Shown: positions 1-9,586 of the stretch, in pieces
How positions within the stretch are numbered: position 1 is the stretch's first letter
Layout: each line of letters begins with the position of its first letter
NCBI GenBank assembly: GCA_002420145.1
Contig: DIHL01000031.1
Span: 1 to 64,000, forward strand
DNA length: 64,000 bases
Direction: 5' to 3'
Origin: Bacteroidetes bacterium UBA5697
GTDB taxonomy: Bacteria > Bacteroidota > Bacteroidia > B-17B0 > Aurantibacillaceae
The notes under the pieces: model-generated
What the model was told of the DNA's origin: nothing
What the model saw: only the letters and a program-made list of their open reading frames with translations
Databases searched by the model: none
Translations under genes and position numbers: made by a program

Positions 1-728
1 AATCGAACACTCGTGAAAAAAGTCGCCGCATTCCAAGTAATTACATAATTACAACTTTGTTGTAAGGTCTCACCGCCATTGGGTGTTAACAATATCGGTG
101 TCGCTGGGGTTATTGTAAAAGTTGAATTACTTACATCCTGCATACAATTAGTAACGTAATCCATTACTCTCACTAAACAATTTGTAGAGGGAATGTTTGG
201 TAATGTCCAGCTATAAACACCGGTTGTATTAGCGTAATTAGTTACAATATTTGTCCATGATGTACCACCATTGGTTGAATAAGCAATATTGTATGTATTA
301 GATGTTCCTAGTGCATTCCACGTAATATTTTGTACTGTATTTCCTTGCCAAACTTCTCCACCATTTGGCGAAGTTAAAAGAACAGGAATATTAATTGTAA
401 AAAACGCATTACTTTGATCGACTGTTGAACTGTTTAAAGCATCATACACTCTCATTAAAACTGTAGTAGATTGAACATTTGGAACAGTCCATACAAATTG
501 TCCATTTGTAGAAAGGAAATTACTTGCAACTGATGTCCATATCGTTCCTCCATCTAAAGAATAATCAACATTCCAATAGTTAGAAGGGCTTCCTGTTTGC
601 GTCCATTTAACAGTATATGTTTGACAAGCATATAAAATTTCACCTCCATTAGGTTGAGTAATTGTTATAGATTGTGCGCTCAATAAGCTTGTCCATATCA
701 ATGAAATAAAAAGTATTAGTTTTCTCAT
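1..728 (-). CDS. Secreted repeat protein with PNGGE/W modules, partial (C-terminus beyond window)
   Basis: An open frame runs from an ATG at 728-726 to the window edge with no stop, giving 242 codons. Residues 1-19 are a signal peptide ending LLSAQS. At least two complete modules of about 90 residues and the start of a third follow. Each opens with a PNGGE motif and shows a conserved pattern of NITW/VKW, YSxxGGxxW, W(T/S)(V/L)PN and (M/V)R(V/M), ending FTI. This pattern resembles the Ser/Thr-rich Kre9/KNH-like beta-sandwich found in many bacterial secreted proteins. By analogy with its neighbour, a T9SS sorting domain at the missing C-terminus is likely but not visible. Function unknown; probably surface exposed. 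Confidence 0.85.
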   Translation of the reverse strand, partial: MRKLILFISLIWTSLLSAQSITITQPNGGEILYACQTYTVKWTQTGSPSNYWNVDYSLDGGTIWTSVASNFLSTNGQFVWTVPNVQSTTVLMRVYDALNSSTVDQSNAFFTINIPVLLTSPNGGEVWQGNTVQNITWNALGTSNTYNIAYSTNGGTSWTNIVTNYANTTGVYSWTLPNIPSTNCLVRVMDYVTNCMQDVSNSTFTITPATPILLTPNGGETLQQSCNYVITWNAATFFTSVR

Positions 729-795
729 GTATTGAATTTTGAATTTTTTCTGAATATTAAAAGTAAGTCTTTAAAAAAAATGTAAAGATTTACTG

Positions 796-833
796 TTAAA
801 CAAAATGTTGATATCAATTAACATTTTGTTTAA
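796..833. terminator. AT-rich perfect hairpin between two secreted-protein genes
   Basis: Perfect 14-bp inverted arms at 796-809 and 820-833 enclose a 10-nt loop. It lies after the stop of the FG-GAP protein (898) and before the next minus-strand gene (728). It could be a weak terminator or a processing hairpin. A uridine run does not follow the stem immediately on the minus strand, so function as a terminator is uncertain. Confidence 0.45.
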
Positions 834-897
834 ATAATTCATTAAAGAAAACAAATCACCTATAAGTAACTTAAAATCAGATAATTAAAATTAATTT

Positions 898-3135
898 CTA
901 ATTTACTACAATTACTTTTTTAGTAATTGTATTTGACTGATTTTTGTTAGATTTTATAATCTGAATAAAGTAAATGCCTTTACTAAAACTAGAAGCATCT
1001 ACATGAATAACTTTGTTAAATGTTGTTGTTTCAAATACTTCATGACCTAATATATCTAAACATTTTATAGATAATTCAGAATAACTTCCATCATTAATGG
1101 CAATAGTTATTTTATCAGATGCTGGATTTGGATAAACCAATACATCATCATCGCTCAAAATTTCTTCTATCCCCACTCCATTAACATTAGTTGAATTAAA
1201 AAACGCTAATCCCCCAGCCTGATTTCCTATTAATAAATCTCTTTTGCCATCATTCGTTATATCTTCATAAAATACAGCGCAGCGAGGGCCTTCATTGATA
1301 TTGAATAATGTAGTGTCAACTCTATTAAATGTTCCCGACAAATTACCGTCTATATTATCGTAAAAATAAATATTACCAATTTCGCTTCCCACTAATAATT
1401 TAGTTACGCCCGCATTGTTATACAAAAACGGCATACTATAACCAGTAATAGAACCAATACTTGTTTGCCTTACATCTACTCCACCTAAAAAAGTAGTTTG
1501 TAAACTAAACGAAGGACTAACAGCCGTGCCTATATTTGAATAATAAGACAATTTACCATTTATAGCTCCTATTACTAAATCTAAGGTTCCATTTTTATTT
1601 AAATCATATAACTGAGGATAAGCAAAATTACCTACATCAATAGATTGATAATTACTCATATGATTAGCAAATAATGCTGGAGCACCGCTAATGGCTATGT
1701 TTTGAAAATAATGAAGTTGTCCACTATTATCTCCAATAATTAAATCCTGATCTCCATCATTATCCAAATCGCCAAAAGTTGGAGCCATTGAAAAAATATT
1801 GTAAGATGACAATGATTGATAATCTTTTGTGATTAATGAAAAAGATGGCGCTGTTGTACTTCCAATGTTTCTATAATAAGCTAAACGTGATTTATTAGTA
1901 TTTCCAGTATAGTAACCTAAATGTCCGACAATTAAATCTTTTTTTCCATCGTTATCAGCATCAAATAAAACAGGATAGGCTCCTTCGCCTAACTCAATCA
2001 TATCTTCTTGCAAAAAGTTTTTCTTTTGGAAAACAAAATTTACTGTAGGTGTACTCGATACATTTTTATAATACCATACGCTTTGATAATTTTCAGATCC
2101 AGCCACAGCATTAGGACTAGCTATTAAATCTTTAAATCCATCATTATCTACATCTAAATTATAGGTACAAGGAAATGAATTCATTTTTATAATATCTGTA
2201 CTTCCTTTAGCTGGATAATTGGGATATAAAATAGTTGTATCACCAATGTGAGCATTACTAATATCGCCCTGATTGTCCACAAAAAAAACATTACTGCAAG
2301 AAATATCTCCCATAATCAACTCTTTATCGCCATCTCCATCTCTATCAAAACACATAATACATGAACCAGAATGCAAGACCTTATTAGAAGTATCTTGAAT
2401 ACTATTGTTATACATTTTCATGAAAGGACATTGATTTAAATCGACCTGACAATTATTTTCTTTGATATCTCCCCAACAATCATCCACCATATCAAATACC
2501 AAACTATCTGATGTTCCATATAATTCCTGACTCATATTTTTATGGTATTCTATTTTGATGCCGAATACAGAAAAACTCAAAACGTCTAAATCGCCATCAT
2601 TATCAATATCTGAAATACCTGGTAAAGCAACCGAATTGCAGTATAAATTCGACAAATTTGGCGTTCCTGCTGGATTATAATCACTTCTTAAAAGTGGACT
2701 TACCAAGGAAAAACTTAAATTTTGTCCAACTGAGTTATTTTTATAAACTTTGATTCCCCCGGGTGTATAAGTAAATAAATCTGCTTTTCCATCATTATTA
2801 TAATCAAAAAACAATGCCCATTCATTTACACTCGGAAACTGGTCTTGATAATTAAAAGCATGTTTATATTTTGCAAGCCCAGCATAACCAACATTTAAAT
2901 AAGCTCTTAATTTGCCACCAGAGCCACAAATCTTATCGTAGGCAACGATATCTTTCTTTCCATCAGCATTTAAATCAATTTGAGTGAATGAACTAAAATT
3001 AATACCACCTGCCCAAGGCATTAATAATCTAGTATTTGACTCAAAAACAGGAATGGTATCTCTATACACATTTGTTTGAGCTAAAAAAAGTTTAGCAAAT
3101 AGTAGCAAAAACGACAAAAATCTTATACGAGCCAT
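898..3135 (-). CDS. FG-GAP/VCBS repeat secreted protein with T9SS sorting domain
   Basis: 745 residues. Residues 1-20 form a signal peptide (MARIRFLSFLLLFAKLFLAQ). At least nine Ca-binding-like FG-GAP loops follow, of the form D-x-[DN]-x-DG-x-x-D[IL], for example DLNADGKKDI near 53 and DLDNDGDQDL near the middle, consistent with an integrin-like beta-propeller. The last ~80 residues, from VLVYPNPASDKITI to KKVIVVN, are a type A Por/T9SS sorting domain, so the protein should be exported across the outer membrane and attached to the surface or released. The ligand is unknown. A TATTTTTG box 7 nt before the ATG suggests a very short leader. Confidence 0.92.
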   Translation of the reverse strand: MARIRFLSFLLLFAKLFLAQTNVYRDTIPVFESNTRLLMPWAGGINFSSFTQIDLNADGKKDIVAYDKICGSGGKLRAYLNVGYAGLAKYKHAFNYQDQFPSVNEWALFFDYNNDGKADLFTYTPGGIKVYKNNSVGQNLSFSLVSPLLRSDYNPAGTPNLSNLYCNSVALPGISDIDNDGDLDVLSFSVFGIKIEYHKNMSQELYGTSDSLVFDMVDDCWGDIKENNCQVDLNQCPFMKMYNNSIQDTSNKVLHSGSCIMCFDRDGDGDKELIMGDISCSNVFFVDNQGDISNAHIGDTTILYPNYPAKGSTDIIKMNSFPCTYNLDVDNDGFKDLIASPNAVAGSENYQSVWYYKNVSSTPTVNFVFQKKNFLQEDMIELGEGAYPVLFDADNDGKKDLIVGHLGYYTGNTNKSRLAYYRNIGSTTAPSFSLITKDYQSLSSYNIFSMAPTFGDLDNDGDQDLIIGDNSGQLHYFQNIAISGAPALFANHMSNYQSIDVGNFAYPQLYDLNKNGTLDLVIGAINGKLSYYSNIGTAVSPSFSLQTTFLGGVDVRQTSIGSITGYSMPFLYNNAGVTKLLVGSEIGNIYFYDNIDGNLSGTFNRVDTTLFNINEGPRCAVFYEDITNDGKRDLLIGNQAGGLAFFNSTNVNGVGIEEILSDDDVLVYPNPASDKITIAINDGSYSELSIKCLDILGHEVFETTTFNKVIHVDASSFSKGIYFIQIIKSNKNQSNTITKKVIVVN

Positions 3136-3142
3136 ACAAAAG

Positions 3143-3150
3143 CAAAAATA
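3143..3150 (-). promoter_or_regulatory. -7 box for the FG-GAP gene
   Basis: On the minus strand this reads TATTTTTG, an exact match to the Bacteroidota -7 element TAnnTTTG. It lies 7 nt before the ATG, implying an almost leaderless mRNA. No convincing TTG lies 19-21 nt upstream. Confidence 0.45.
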
Positions 3151-3204
3151 CGAATTAATAAATAAAGAAAACGCTAACTACTTAATTTTCAGCACTAAAT
3201 TAAT

Positions 3205-3235
3205 TTGCATTATATAGGTGATAAAACTATATTTG
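3205..3235 (+). promoter_or_regulatory. secDF promoter (TTG-N20-TATATTTG)
   Basis: TTG at 3205-3207 and TATATTTG at 3228-3235 are separated by 20 nt, an exact match to the primary-sigma promoter of Bacteroidota. The secDF start codon lies 33 nt downstream. Confidence 0.75.
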
Positions 3236-3268
3236 CAACCTTAATTTATTTAGAAATAATACCGATTT

Positions 3269-6200
3269 ATGCAAAACAAAGGTGCCATTAAAATTTTCGC
3301 TATACTTTTAGCGCTTGCCTGTATTTTTTATCTATCATTTACATGGATTACTCGTGGGGTAGAAACTGAAGCAAAAGAATATGCTGAAAGCATTTCTAGT
3401 TCGGCGGGAGTTCAAGCTACTGCTAAGAAATACGCAAACGGAGACGCTACAAAAGAGCTTTTCTATGTAGATTCTTTAAAAGAAAAGTTAGTTGATAAAT
3501 ATTTAGATTCATTAAAAAATCAACCCGTTTACGATTTATTAATCGCTAGCTACACTTACGAAGAGTGTAAAAAACGTGAAATCAACTTAGGTTTGGATTT
3601 ACGTGGTGGTATGAACGTAACTTTAGAGATTTCGGTTGCGGATATCGTTAAAAATTTATCAAACAACAATCCTGATGCTGCTTTTGTAAAGTCTATTAAA
3701 GACGCTCAAGAGAACATGGGAGTTGGAAACAATGATGATTTCTTAACTTTATTTGAAAAGAAATATAAAGCGAATGCTCCAACAGGACAATTAGCTCCTT
3801 TATTCCAAACTATTGAATTAAAAGGGAAAGTATCTTTTAATGCTTCTAATGACGAAGTAATTAAATTTTTACGTACAAAAGTAGAAGAGTCTATCTCTAA
3901 CTCAGAAAAAACGTTCCGTTCTCGTATCGATCGTTTTGGTGTAGCTCAACCTAACATCCAAAAATTAGGAAATAGCGGTCGTATCTTAGTTGAATTACCA
4001 GGAGTAAAAGACAAAGAGCGTGTTCGTGAATTATTACAAGGAACTGCAAACTTAGAGTTTTGGGAAACTTATGATAATACTGAATTAGGAAACTTATTAA
4101 TTGGCGCTAACGATAAGTTATCTAAAGCATTATACCCAAACTTTGCTTCTAAAGCAGATACAACTGCAAAATCAACTGATTCAACTAAAGTAGCTGATGT
4201 AGTAGCTGCTAAAGTGGATACAGCTAAAGGAGTAATTGATACAACGGCAACTTCAGCTGTAAAAACATCTACATCTGTTCCAACTGCTTTAGATACTTTC
4301 AATATGCGTTTCCCTTTAATTTATGTTGGAAATGTTCCTTGTCCGTTAAAAGCAAATGTATCTTTCAATCAACAAACACAACAGCCTGAGCAGTTTTTAC
4401 CAGGTCCAGTTATTGCTCGTGCATATAGCAAAGAAGATACAGCTAAAGCAAATGCTTTATTAAAAAACCCAGCTTTAAAATCATACTTACCTAATAAATT
4501 GAAATTTATGTGGGGAGCTAAACCAGAAGAAGTGAAAAACGAATCTGGTGATGTAGTTGGAGAGTATTTTGAATTATACGCAATTAAAGTTACAGATAGA
4601 AGCGGTAAAGCAGCTATGTATGGCGATATCATTACTGATGCTCGTCCTGATTTTGATGCTCAAAGCGGTGGTCACCCTTACATTAGTATGACAATGACTG
4701 GTGAAGCAGCTACTAAATGGGCTAAATTAACAAGAGATAATGCTCCTCAGGGAGATAAAAAAGGTCGTTCAATTGCAGTTGTAATGGATAACATGGTTTA
4801 TTCTGCTCCAACTGTTAATGGCGAAATTAAAGGAGGTCAATCTCAAATCACTGGTAACTTTACAGTAGAAGAAGCAAATACTTTAGCAGCTGTATTAAGC
4901 GCTGGTAAATTACCTGCTCCTGCTCGTATTGTTGAAGAGAGTGTTGTTGGTCCTACTTTAGGTCAAGAAGCGATTGATTCAGGTTTAATGAGTACTGTGA
5001 TTGCTTTATTAGTAATCTTAGTATTTATGTACATGTACTATAATAAAGCAGGCATGGTAGCTAACATTGCCTTGATAGCTAACGTATTCTTTATCATGGG
5101 TATTCTTGCATCTATGACTGCCGTATTAACATTACCTGGTATTGCAGGTATCGTATTAACCATTGGTTTGGCCGTGGATGCCAATATCCTAATCTTCGAG
5201 CGTATTCGTGAAGAATTAGCTCACGGTAAAAACACTGCTCATGCCATTAAAGAAGGTTTTAAACATGCTATGAGTTCAATTATTGACTCCAACGTAACTT
5301 TAGCGATCTTAGCGATTATCTTAATGGTATTTGGTTCTGGACCAGTTCAAGGTTTCGCAACTACATTATTAATTGGTATTGGAGCGTCTTTATTCTCTGC
5401 TATCTTAATTACTCGTGTTATTTTTGAATGGATGTTGTCTCGTAAAATGGAAATTCCATTTGACAATACAGCAACTAGAAATGCTTTCAAAAATGTAGCT
5501 TTCAACTTCGTAGGACGTAGAAAAATATATTACACTATTTCAACTATTATCATTGCATTAGGTGTTGTGATGTATTTTGTTCATGGTGGATTAAAATTAG
5601 GTGTTGACTTTAAAGGAGGTCGTACATACCAAGTTCGTTTCGAAAAAGAAATGAATACAGAAGATGTGAAACAAGCTTTAAAAGGTGCATTTAAAGATGC
5701 TTCTTTAGAAGTGAAAACTGTTGGTAGTGCAAACCAAATGAAAGTAACTACTTCTTACCGCGTATCTGATAACTCACCTACAGTTGATACAGAAGTTGAA
5801 AATGCTTTAAATGATGGTTTAAATACATTAAATGTAAAACATGAATTAGTAAGTCAACAAAAAGTTGGTCCTACAATCGCAACAGATATTTTATATGGTG
5901 CATATGCCGCTATTTTATTCTCTTGTTTAGTAATGTTTATTTACATTGTTGTTCGATTCAAAAAATGGCAATATGGTTTAGGAGCAGTTGTGGCTTTATT
6001 CCATGACGTTTTAATGGTATTATCATTCTATACAATTTTAGATGGTATTGTTCCTTTCTCATTAGAAATTGGTCAAGATTTCATCGCAGCTATCTTAACC
6101 GTTATGGGTTACACAATGACTGAAACAGTAGTTGTATTTGACCGTATCCGTGAGCGTTTAGCTGAGCACGTAAATGCTGATGCAACAAATACTGAACGTA

Positions 6201-6415
6201 ATACGTTAATTAATTATGCATTAAATAGTACATTAAGTCGTACGATTTTAACATCGTTAACTGTATTCTTCGTATTAGTAGTCATCTTCATTTTTGGTGG
6301 AGAAAGCATTCGTGGATTCATCTTCGCTTTATTAATTGGTCGTATCATTGGTACATACTCTTCATTATGTATCTCTACTCCAATTGTTGTTGATTTCGAC
6401 AAAAAGAAAGACTAA
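3269..6415 (+). CDS. secDF: Fused protein translocase subunit SecDF
   Basis: 1048 residues. SecD and SecF are joined in one chain, as is usual in Bacteroidota. The protein uses the proton motive force to help SecYEG release exported proteins on the periplasmic side. Residues 8-26 are the first membrane span. The LGLDLRGG D1 motif is at 107-114, a large periplasmic P1 region follows, and SecD spans begin near 565. The SecF half starts near 746 with a span followed by LGVDFKGGRTY and ends with TETVVVFDRIRE and further spans. An Ala/Thr/Lys/Ser/Asp-rich linker (about 290-345) sits inside P1 and looks like a lineage-specific insertion. It has its own promoter and a strong hairpin terminator. Confidence 0.97.
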   Translation: MQNKGAIKIFAILLALACIFYLSFTWITRGVETEAKEYAESISSSAGVQATAKKYANGDATKELFYVDSLKEKLVDKYLDSLKNQPVYDLLIASYTYEECKKREINLGLDLRGGMNVTLEISVADIVKNLSNNNPDAAFVKSIKDAQENMGVGNNDDFLTLFEKKYKANAPTGQLAPLFQTIELKGKVSFNASNDEVIKFLRTKVEESISNSEKTFRSRIDRFGVAQPNIQKLGNSGRILVELPGVKDKERVRELLQGTANLEFWETYDNTELGNLLIGANDKLSKALYPNFASKADTTAKSTDSTKVADVVAAKVDTAKGVIDTTATSAVKTSTSVPTALDTFNMRFPLIYVGNVPCPLKANVSFNQQTQQPEQFLPGPVIARAYSKEDTAKANALLKNPALKSYLPNKLKFMWGAKPEEVKNESGDVVGEYFELYAIKVTDRSGKAAMYGDIITDARPDFDAQSGGHPYISMTMTGEAATKWAKLTRDNAPQGDKKGRSIAVVMDNMVYSAPTVNGEIKGGQSQITGNFTVEEANTLAAVLSAGKLPAPARIVEESVVGPTLGQEAIDSGLMSTVIALLVILVFMYMYYNKAGMVANIALIANVFFIMGILASMTAVLTLPGIAGIVLTIGLAVDANILIFERIREELAHGKNTAHAIKEGFKHAMSSIIDSNVTLAILAIILMVFGSGPVQGFATTLLIGIGASLFSAILITRVIFEWMLSRKMEIPFDNTATRNAFKNVAFNFVGRRKIYYTISTIIIALGVVMYFVHGGLKLGVDFKGGRTYQVRFEKEMNTEDVKQALKGAFKDASLEVKTVGSANQMKVTTSYRVSDNSPTVDTEVENALNDGLNTLNVKHELVSQQKVGPTIATDILYGAYAAILFSCLVMFIYIVVRFKKWQYGLGAVVALFHDVLMVLSFYTILDGIVPFSLEIGQDFIAAILTVMGYTMTETVVVFDRIRERLAEHVNADATNTERNTLINYALNSTLSRTILTSLTVFFVLVVIFIFGGESIRGFIFALLIGRIIGTYSSLCISTPIVVDFDKKKD

Positions 6416-6430
6416 TAAAAAACTATAAAT

Positions 6431-6476
6431 AATTAAAACGCCTTATCTGCCAGCTGGCGGATAAGGCGTTTTAATT
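6431..6476. terminator. Very long hairpin terminator after secDF
   Basis: Two 23-nt arms (6431-6453 and 6454-6476) are complementary apart from one T:G position and meet with essentially no spacer. The centre is GCCAGCTGGC. A-rich and T-rich flanks on the two sides would let it terminate transcription on either strand. Confidence 0.8.
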
Positions 6477-6506
6477 TAGCTCATTTTCAAAGCTATTCCT
6501 TTATTT

Positions 6507-6899
6507 ATGAAATCAATTACAACACGCACCGCAATTATCACTTTAGAAAAAGAGAACTTTGTCAGAATGACAATGCGGGAAGATGTGTATTTGGATTTAA
6601 AAGACATGAAGGATAATCATTTGGCCGAACAAAAAATTGCCAGTTATAAGCCTCACGTTATTTTAATCGATACTCGAAATAGCTCTATGAGTTCTGATGA
6701 AGCTAGAAAATACACTTCAAGCGATGAACCTACTAAATATAGATTAGCACTAGCCATATTATTTAAAGATTTGTCTGGTAGAATTGGAGCCAACTCCCTT
6801 ATAAATATTTATCAACCAAAAGTATTGACGGAAAAATTTGAAAAAGAATCTGAAGCTATTAAATGGTTAGATGACATTTTAAGTAATTATTTAAAGTAG
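6507..6899 (+). CDS. Conserved hypothetical protein, STAS/SpoIIAA-like fold possible
   Basis: 130 residues, no signal peptide or membrane span. The alternating beta/alpha pattern, with a strand VILIDTRNSSMSSDEARKY followed by a helix and then SLINIYQP, resembles the small STAS/SEC14-like proteins common in Bacteroidota, some of them listed as domains of unknown function. No catalytic motif is visible. It stands alone between the secDF terminator and recF. The ATG at 6507 is the first in frame and follows a T-rich leader. A role cannot be assigned. Confidence 0.75.
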   Translation: MKSITTRTAIITLEKENFVRMTMREDVYLDLKDMKDNHLAEQKIASYKPHVILIDTRNSSMSSDEARKYTSSDEPTKYRLALAILFKDLSGRIGANSLINIYQPKVLTEKFEKESEAIKWLDDILSNYLK

Positions 6900-6952
6900 A
6901 TTTTTTACTCCCTAAGTTAATAACACATTTATAAAAATCAGGATTTCATTCG

Positions 6953-6960
6953 TACCTTTA
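6953..6960 (+). promoter_or_regulatory. Probable -7 box for recF
   Basis: TACCTTTA matches TAnnTTTG at seven of eight positions and ends 7 nt before the recF ATG, the same placement as the box before der. No clear TTG lies 20 nt upstream. Confidence 0.4.
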
Positions 6961-6967
6961 AAGTGCA

Positions 6968-8074
6968 ATGATTTTAGAAAAATTATCTCTCATAAACTTT
7001 AAGAATTACGACGAAGCTCAAATTGAATTTTGTAAGAAGTTTAATTGTTTTGTTGGTAATAATGGAATGGGGAAAACTAATTTACTAGATGCCATTCATT
7101 ATGTATCGTTTTGTAAAAGTTTTTTCAATTCTATCGATAGTCAAAACATTAAACATGATTTACCCTTTTTTGCTATCCAAGCATGGATTAATAAAAACGG
7201 AGAAACTCATGAAATTTATTGCGGTGTAAAACGAGGGCATAAAAAGCAATTTAAACATAACAAAAAAGAATACGAGCGTTTATCTGAGCACATTGGATTA
7301 TATCCACTAGTGATGATTTCTCCTTCGGATATTGAATTGATTTGGGACGGTAGCGAAGTAAGACGCAAATTCATGGATAGCATCATTTCTCAATACGATA
7401 AAGTGTATTTAGAAAAACTAATTTCATATAATCATGTTCTTCAACAAAGAAATGCTTTATTAAAACAGTTTCACGAAAGCAGATCATTTGATAGTGCTAG
7501 TCTTGAAATATGGGATGAGCAACTCATTATTCACGGACAAGAAATCATAAAAACTAGGGCTCACTTCTTAGAAGAATTTATTCCATTGTTTACCAAAAAC
7601 TATCAATTTATTAGTGGCAGTAACGAGCAGGTAAGTTTAGATTACGAATCATCTATCAAAGATTTATCCTACAAAACTGTTTTATTAGCAAGTTTAGCAA
7701 GAGACAGAGCTGTTCATTATACAACAGTTGGGCCTCATCGTGATGATTTGGACTTTAAATTAATGGGCAATAGCCTTAAGAAATTTGCCTCTCAAGGTCA
7801 ACAAAAATCATACTTATTAGCTTTAAAGCTAGCGCAATTTGAATTCATCAAAGAAAAAAAACATACCAAGCCTTTATTATTGCTGGATGATATTTATGAT
7901 AAATTGGATGAAACACGTTTCAGAAAATTAATTGAACTTGTAAGTGGTGATGAATTTGGACAGGTGTTTATTACTGACACGCATCCTGAAAGAATCAAAG
8001 AATTATTTGTGCAAAGTAATACGGAACATTTGATTTATATCGTTAACGAAGGCTCAATTGTTAAACATGGCTAA
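6968..8074 (+). CDS. recF: DNA replication/repair protein RecF
   Basis: 368 residues, the normal length of RecF, an SMC-like ATPase that with RecO and RecR loads RecA at gapped DNA. The N-terminus has the family pattern L..INFKNY. Walker A is GNNGMGKTN near residues 30-38, SQGQQKS is the signature region, and LLLLDDIYDKLDETR is Walker B plus D-loop. It heads a tight plus-strand cluster: the next gene begins inside its last codons, 8 bp before its end. Neither dnaA nor dnaN lies next to it, unlike the classical order. Confidence 0.96.
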   Translation: MILEKLSLINFKNYDEAQIEFCKKFNCFVGNNGMGKTNLLDAIHYVSFCKSFFNSIDSQNIKHDLPFFAIQAWINKNGETHEIYCGVKRGHKKQFKHNKKEYERLSEHIGLYPLVMISPSDIELIWDGSEVRRKFMDSIISQYDKVYLEKLISYNHVLQQRNALLKQFHESRSFDSASLEIWDEQLIIHGQEIIKTRAHFLEEFIPLFTKNYQFISGSNEQVSLDYESSIKDLSYKTVLLASLARDRAVHYTTVGPHRDDLDFKLMGNSLKKFASQGQQKSYLLALKLAQFEFIKEKKHTKPLLLLDDIYDKLDETRFRKLIELVSGDEFGQVFITDTHPERIKELFVQSNTEHLIYIVNEGSIVKHG

Positions 8075-8360
8075 AAACAATAATCTCATAAAACTAGGTG
8101 ATGCTATTTCTCAGATTTTTAAAGAAGAAAAATTAGACGAGAAATACAGCATCTTTGCTATTAGAAATGGCTGGGAAGGCATTGTTGGTAAAACAGTTGC
8201 AAAACACACCACGCAGATAAACTATGCTCAAGGAATATTGTTTGTGTCTATAGATTCTCCAATTGTAAGAAACGAAACCGCTTACGCCAAAGAAGTCATT
8301 ATTGAGAAGGTAAATAAATTTGTAGGAAAAAGATTAATTAAAGAATTAGTGTTAAAATAA
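8067..8360 (+). CDS. DUF721 (DciA-like) protein
   Basis: 97 residues from the ATG at 8067. A TTG nine bases upstream is possible but less likely. The pattern of an N-terminal helix LGDAISQIFKEEKL, then W at NGWEGIVGKTVAKHT and a strand GILFVSIDSP is that of DUF721. This family includes DciA, the loader of the replicative helicase in many bacteria. It overlaps recF by 8 bp and abuts ispH, so it is probably translationally coupled. A recF-DUF721 pair fits a replication role, but that remains an inference from family and context. Confidence 0.85.
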   Translation: MAKNNNLIKLGDAISQIFKEEKLDEKYSIFAIRNGWEGIVGKTVAKHTTQINYAQGILFVSIDSPIVRNETAYAKEVIIEKVNKFVGKRLIKELVLK

Positions 8361-9584
8361 ATGAAAGCATTTAACGTACCAGAGTTTTATAGAAGCCCTA
8401 TCATCAGCAAAATAAAACAATACCGTAAAATACAAGACCCAAGAAAAAAGGACAACTCTCCTACTCTATTAGATTTTGGGGCTGTTCAATTTTTAATTGC
8501 CCGTCATTTTGGTTTTTGTTATGGTGTTGAAAATGCGATTGAAATTTCATTTAAGGCCCTAGACGAAAATCCAGGGAAACGTATTTTCTTATTAAGTCAA
8601 ATGATTCATAATCCTGATGTGAATAATGATTTAATAGAAAGAGGTGTTCAATTTTTACAAGACACCAATGGTAAACAATTAATTCCATTTGATACATTAA
8701 CGCCAGATGATGTGGTTATAATTCCTGCATTTGGCGCTCCGCTCGACATTATCGATTTATTAGAATCTAAAAAAATAAAAACAGAAGCATATAACACTAC
8801 TTGCCCTTTTGTAGAACGCGTCTGGAAAAAATCTGAATCCATCGGTAAAGATAAATACACTATTATCATTCATGGAAAACATAGCCATGAAGAAACTAAA
8901 GCAACCTTTTCAAGAAGCGACAAACATAATAAAGCCATTATTGTGCGCGATATTGCGGAATCAAAATTATTAGGTGAATATATTTTAGGGAACAAAACAA
9001 AAGAACAATTTGCTATTGATTTTAATGGTCGCTACTCTGCTGATTTAGATTTAGAAAAAGATTTACAACGTGTTGGGGTTATCAATCAAACAACCATGCT
9101 AGCTAGCGAAACACAGGAAATAGCTGATTATTTTAAAACTATCATGTTAGAAAAATATGGGGCTATCAATATCGCCAATCATTTTGCTGATACACGCGAC
9201 ACTTTATGTTATGCCACTAACGAAAATCAAGATGCCACCTATGGTTTATTGGAAGCAGAAGCTGATTTAGCTATTGTTGTGGGTGGATATAATAGTAGTA
9301 ATACATCACACTTGGTAGAATTATGTGAACGTAAATTCCACACTTACTTTATTTCTTCCGAAAAAGAAATTCTTGACAAAAACACGATTCAACATTTTGA
9401 TTATCCTAATAAAAAACATTTAAGTAGTTCTAATTTCTTACCAAATAAGAAAACCGTTCGCATTATCTTAACCAGTGGTGCATCTTGTCCTGATTCAGTC
9501 ATAGAAGGCGTTATTCATAAAATCAATAGTTTTTACACTGATATAAAGCCTGTGGAAGAAGTCATAAAACATTTATCAAACTAA
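8361..9584 (+). CDS. ispH: 4-hydroxy-3-methylbut-2-enyl diphosphate reductase
   Basis: 407 residues, the long form of IspH (LytB) seen in Bacteroidota; shorter forms have about 310. It reduces HMBPP to IPP and DMAPP, the last step of the MEP isoprenoid pathway, using a [4Fe-4S] cluster. Three cluster cysteines are visible: Cys53 in FGFCYGVENA, Cys148 in TTCPFVERVW and Cys376 in TSGASCPDS. The HNPDVN and HGKHSHEET substrate motifs are also present. The start codon follows the preceding stop with no gap, so it is cotranscribed with recF and DUF721. Confidence 0.96.
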   Translation: MKAFNVPEFYRSPIISKIKQYRKIQDPRKKDNSPTLLDFGAVQFLIARHFGFCYGVENAIEISFKALDENPGKRIFLLSQMIHNPDVNNDLIERGVQFLQDTNGKQLIPFDTLTPDDVVIIPAFGAPLDIIDLLESKKIKTEAYNTTCPFVERVWKKSESIGKDKYTIIIHGKHSHEETKATFSRSDKHNKAIIVRDIAESKLLGEYILGNKTKEQFAIDFNGRYSADLDLEKDLQRVGVINQTTMLASETQEIADYFKTIMLEKYGAINIANHFADTRDTLCYATNENQDATYGLLEAEADLAIVVGGYNSSNTSHLVELCERKFHTYFISSEKEILDKNTIQHFDYPNKKHLSSSNFLPNKKTVRIILTSGASCPDSVIEGVIHKINSFYTDIKPVEEVIKHLSN

Positions 9585-9586
9585 TT

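Noticed and set aside
4069..4632. Minus-strand ORFs within secDF
   Set aside because: Long frames on the opposite strand of a well-supported gene, with no family match and no start signals.
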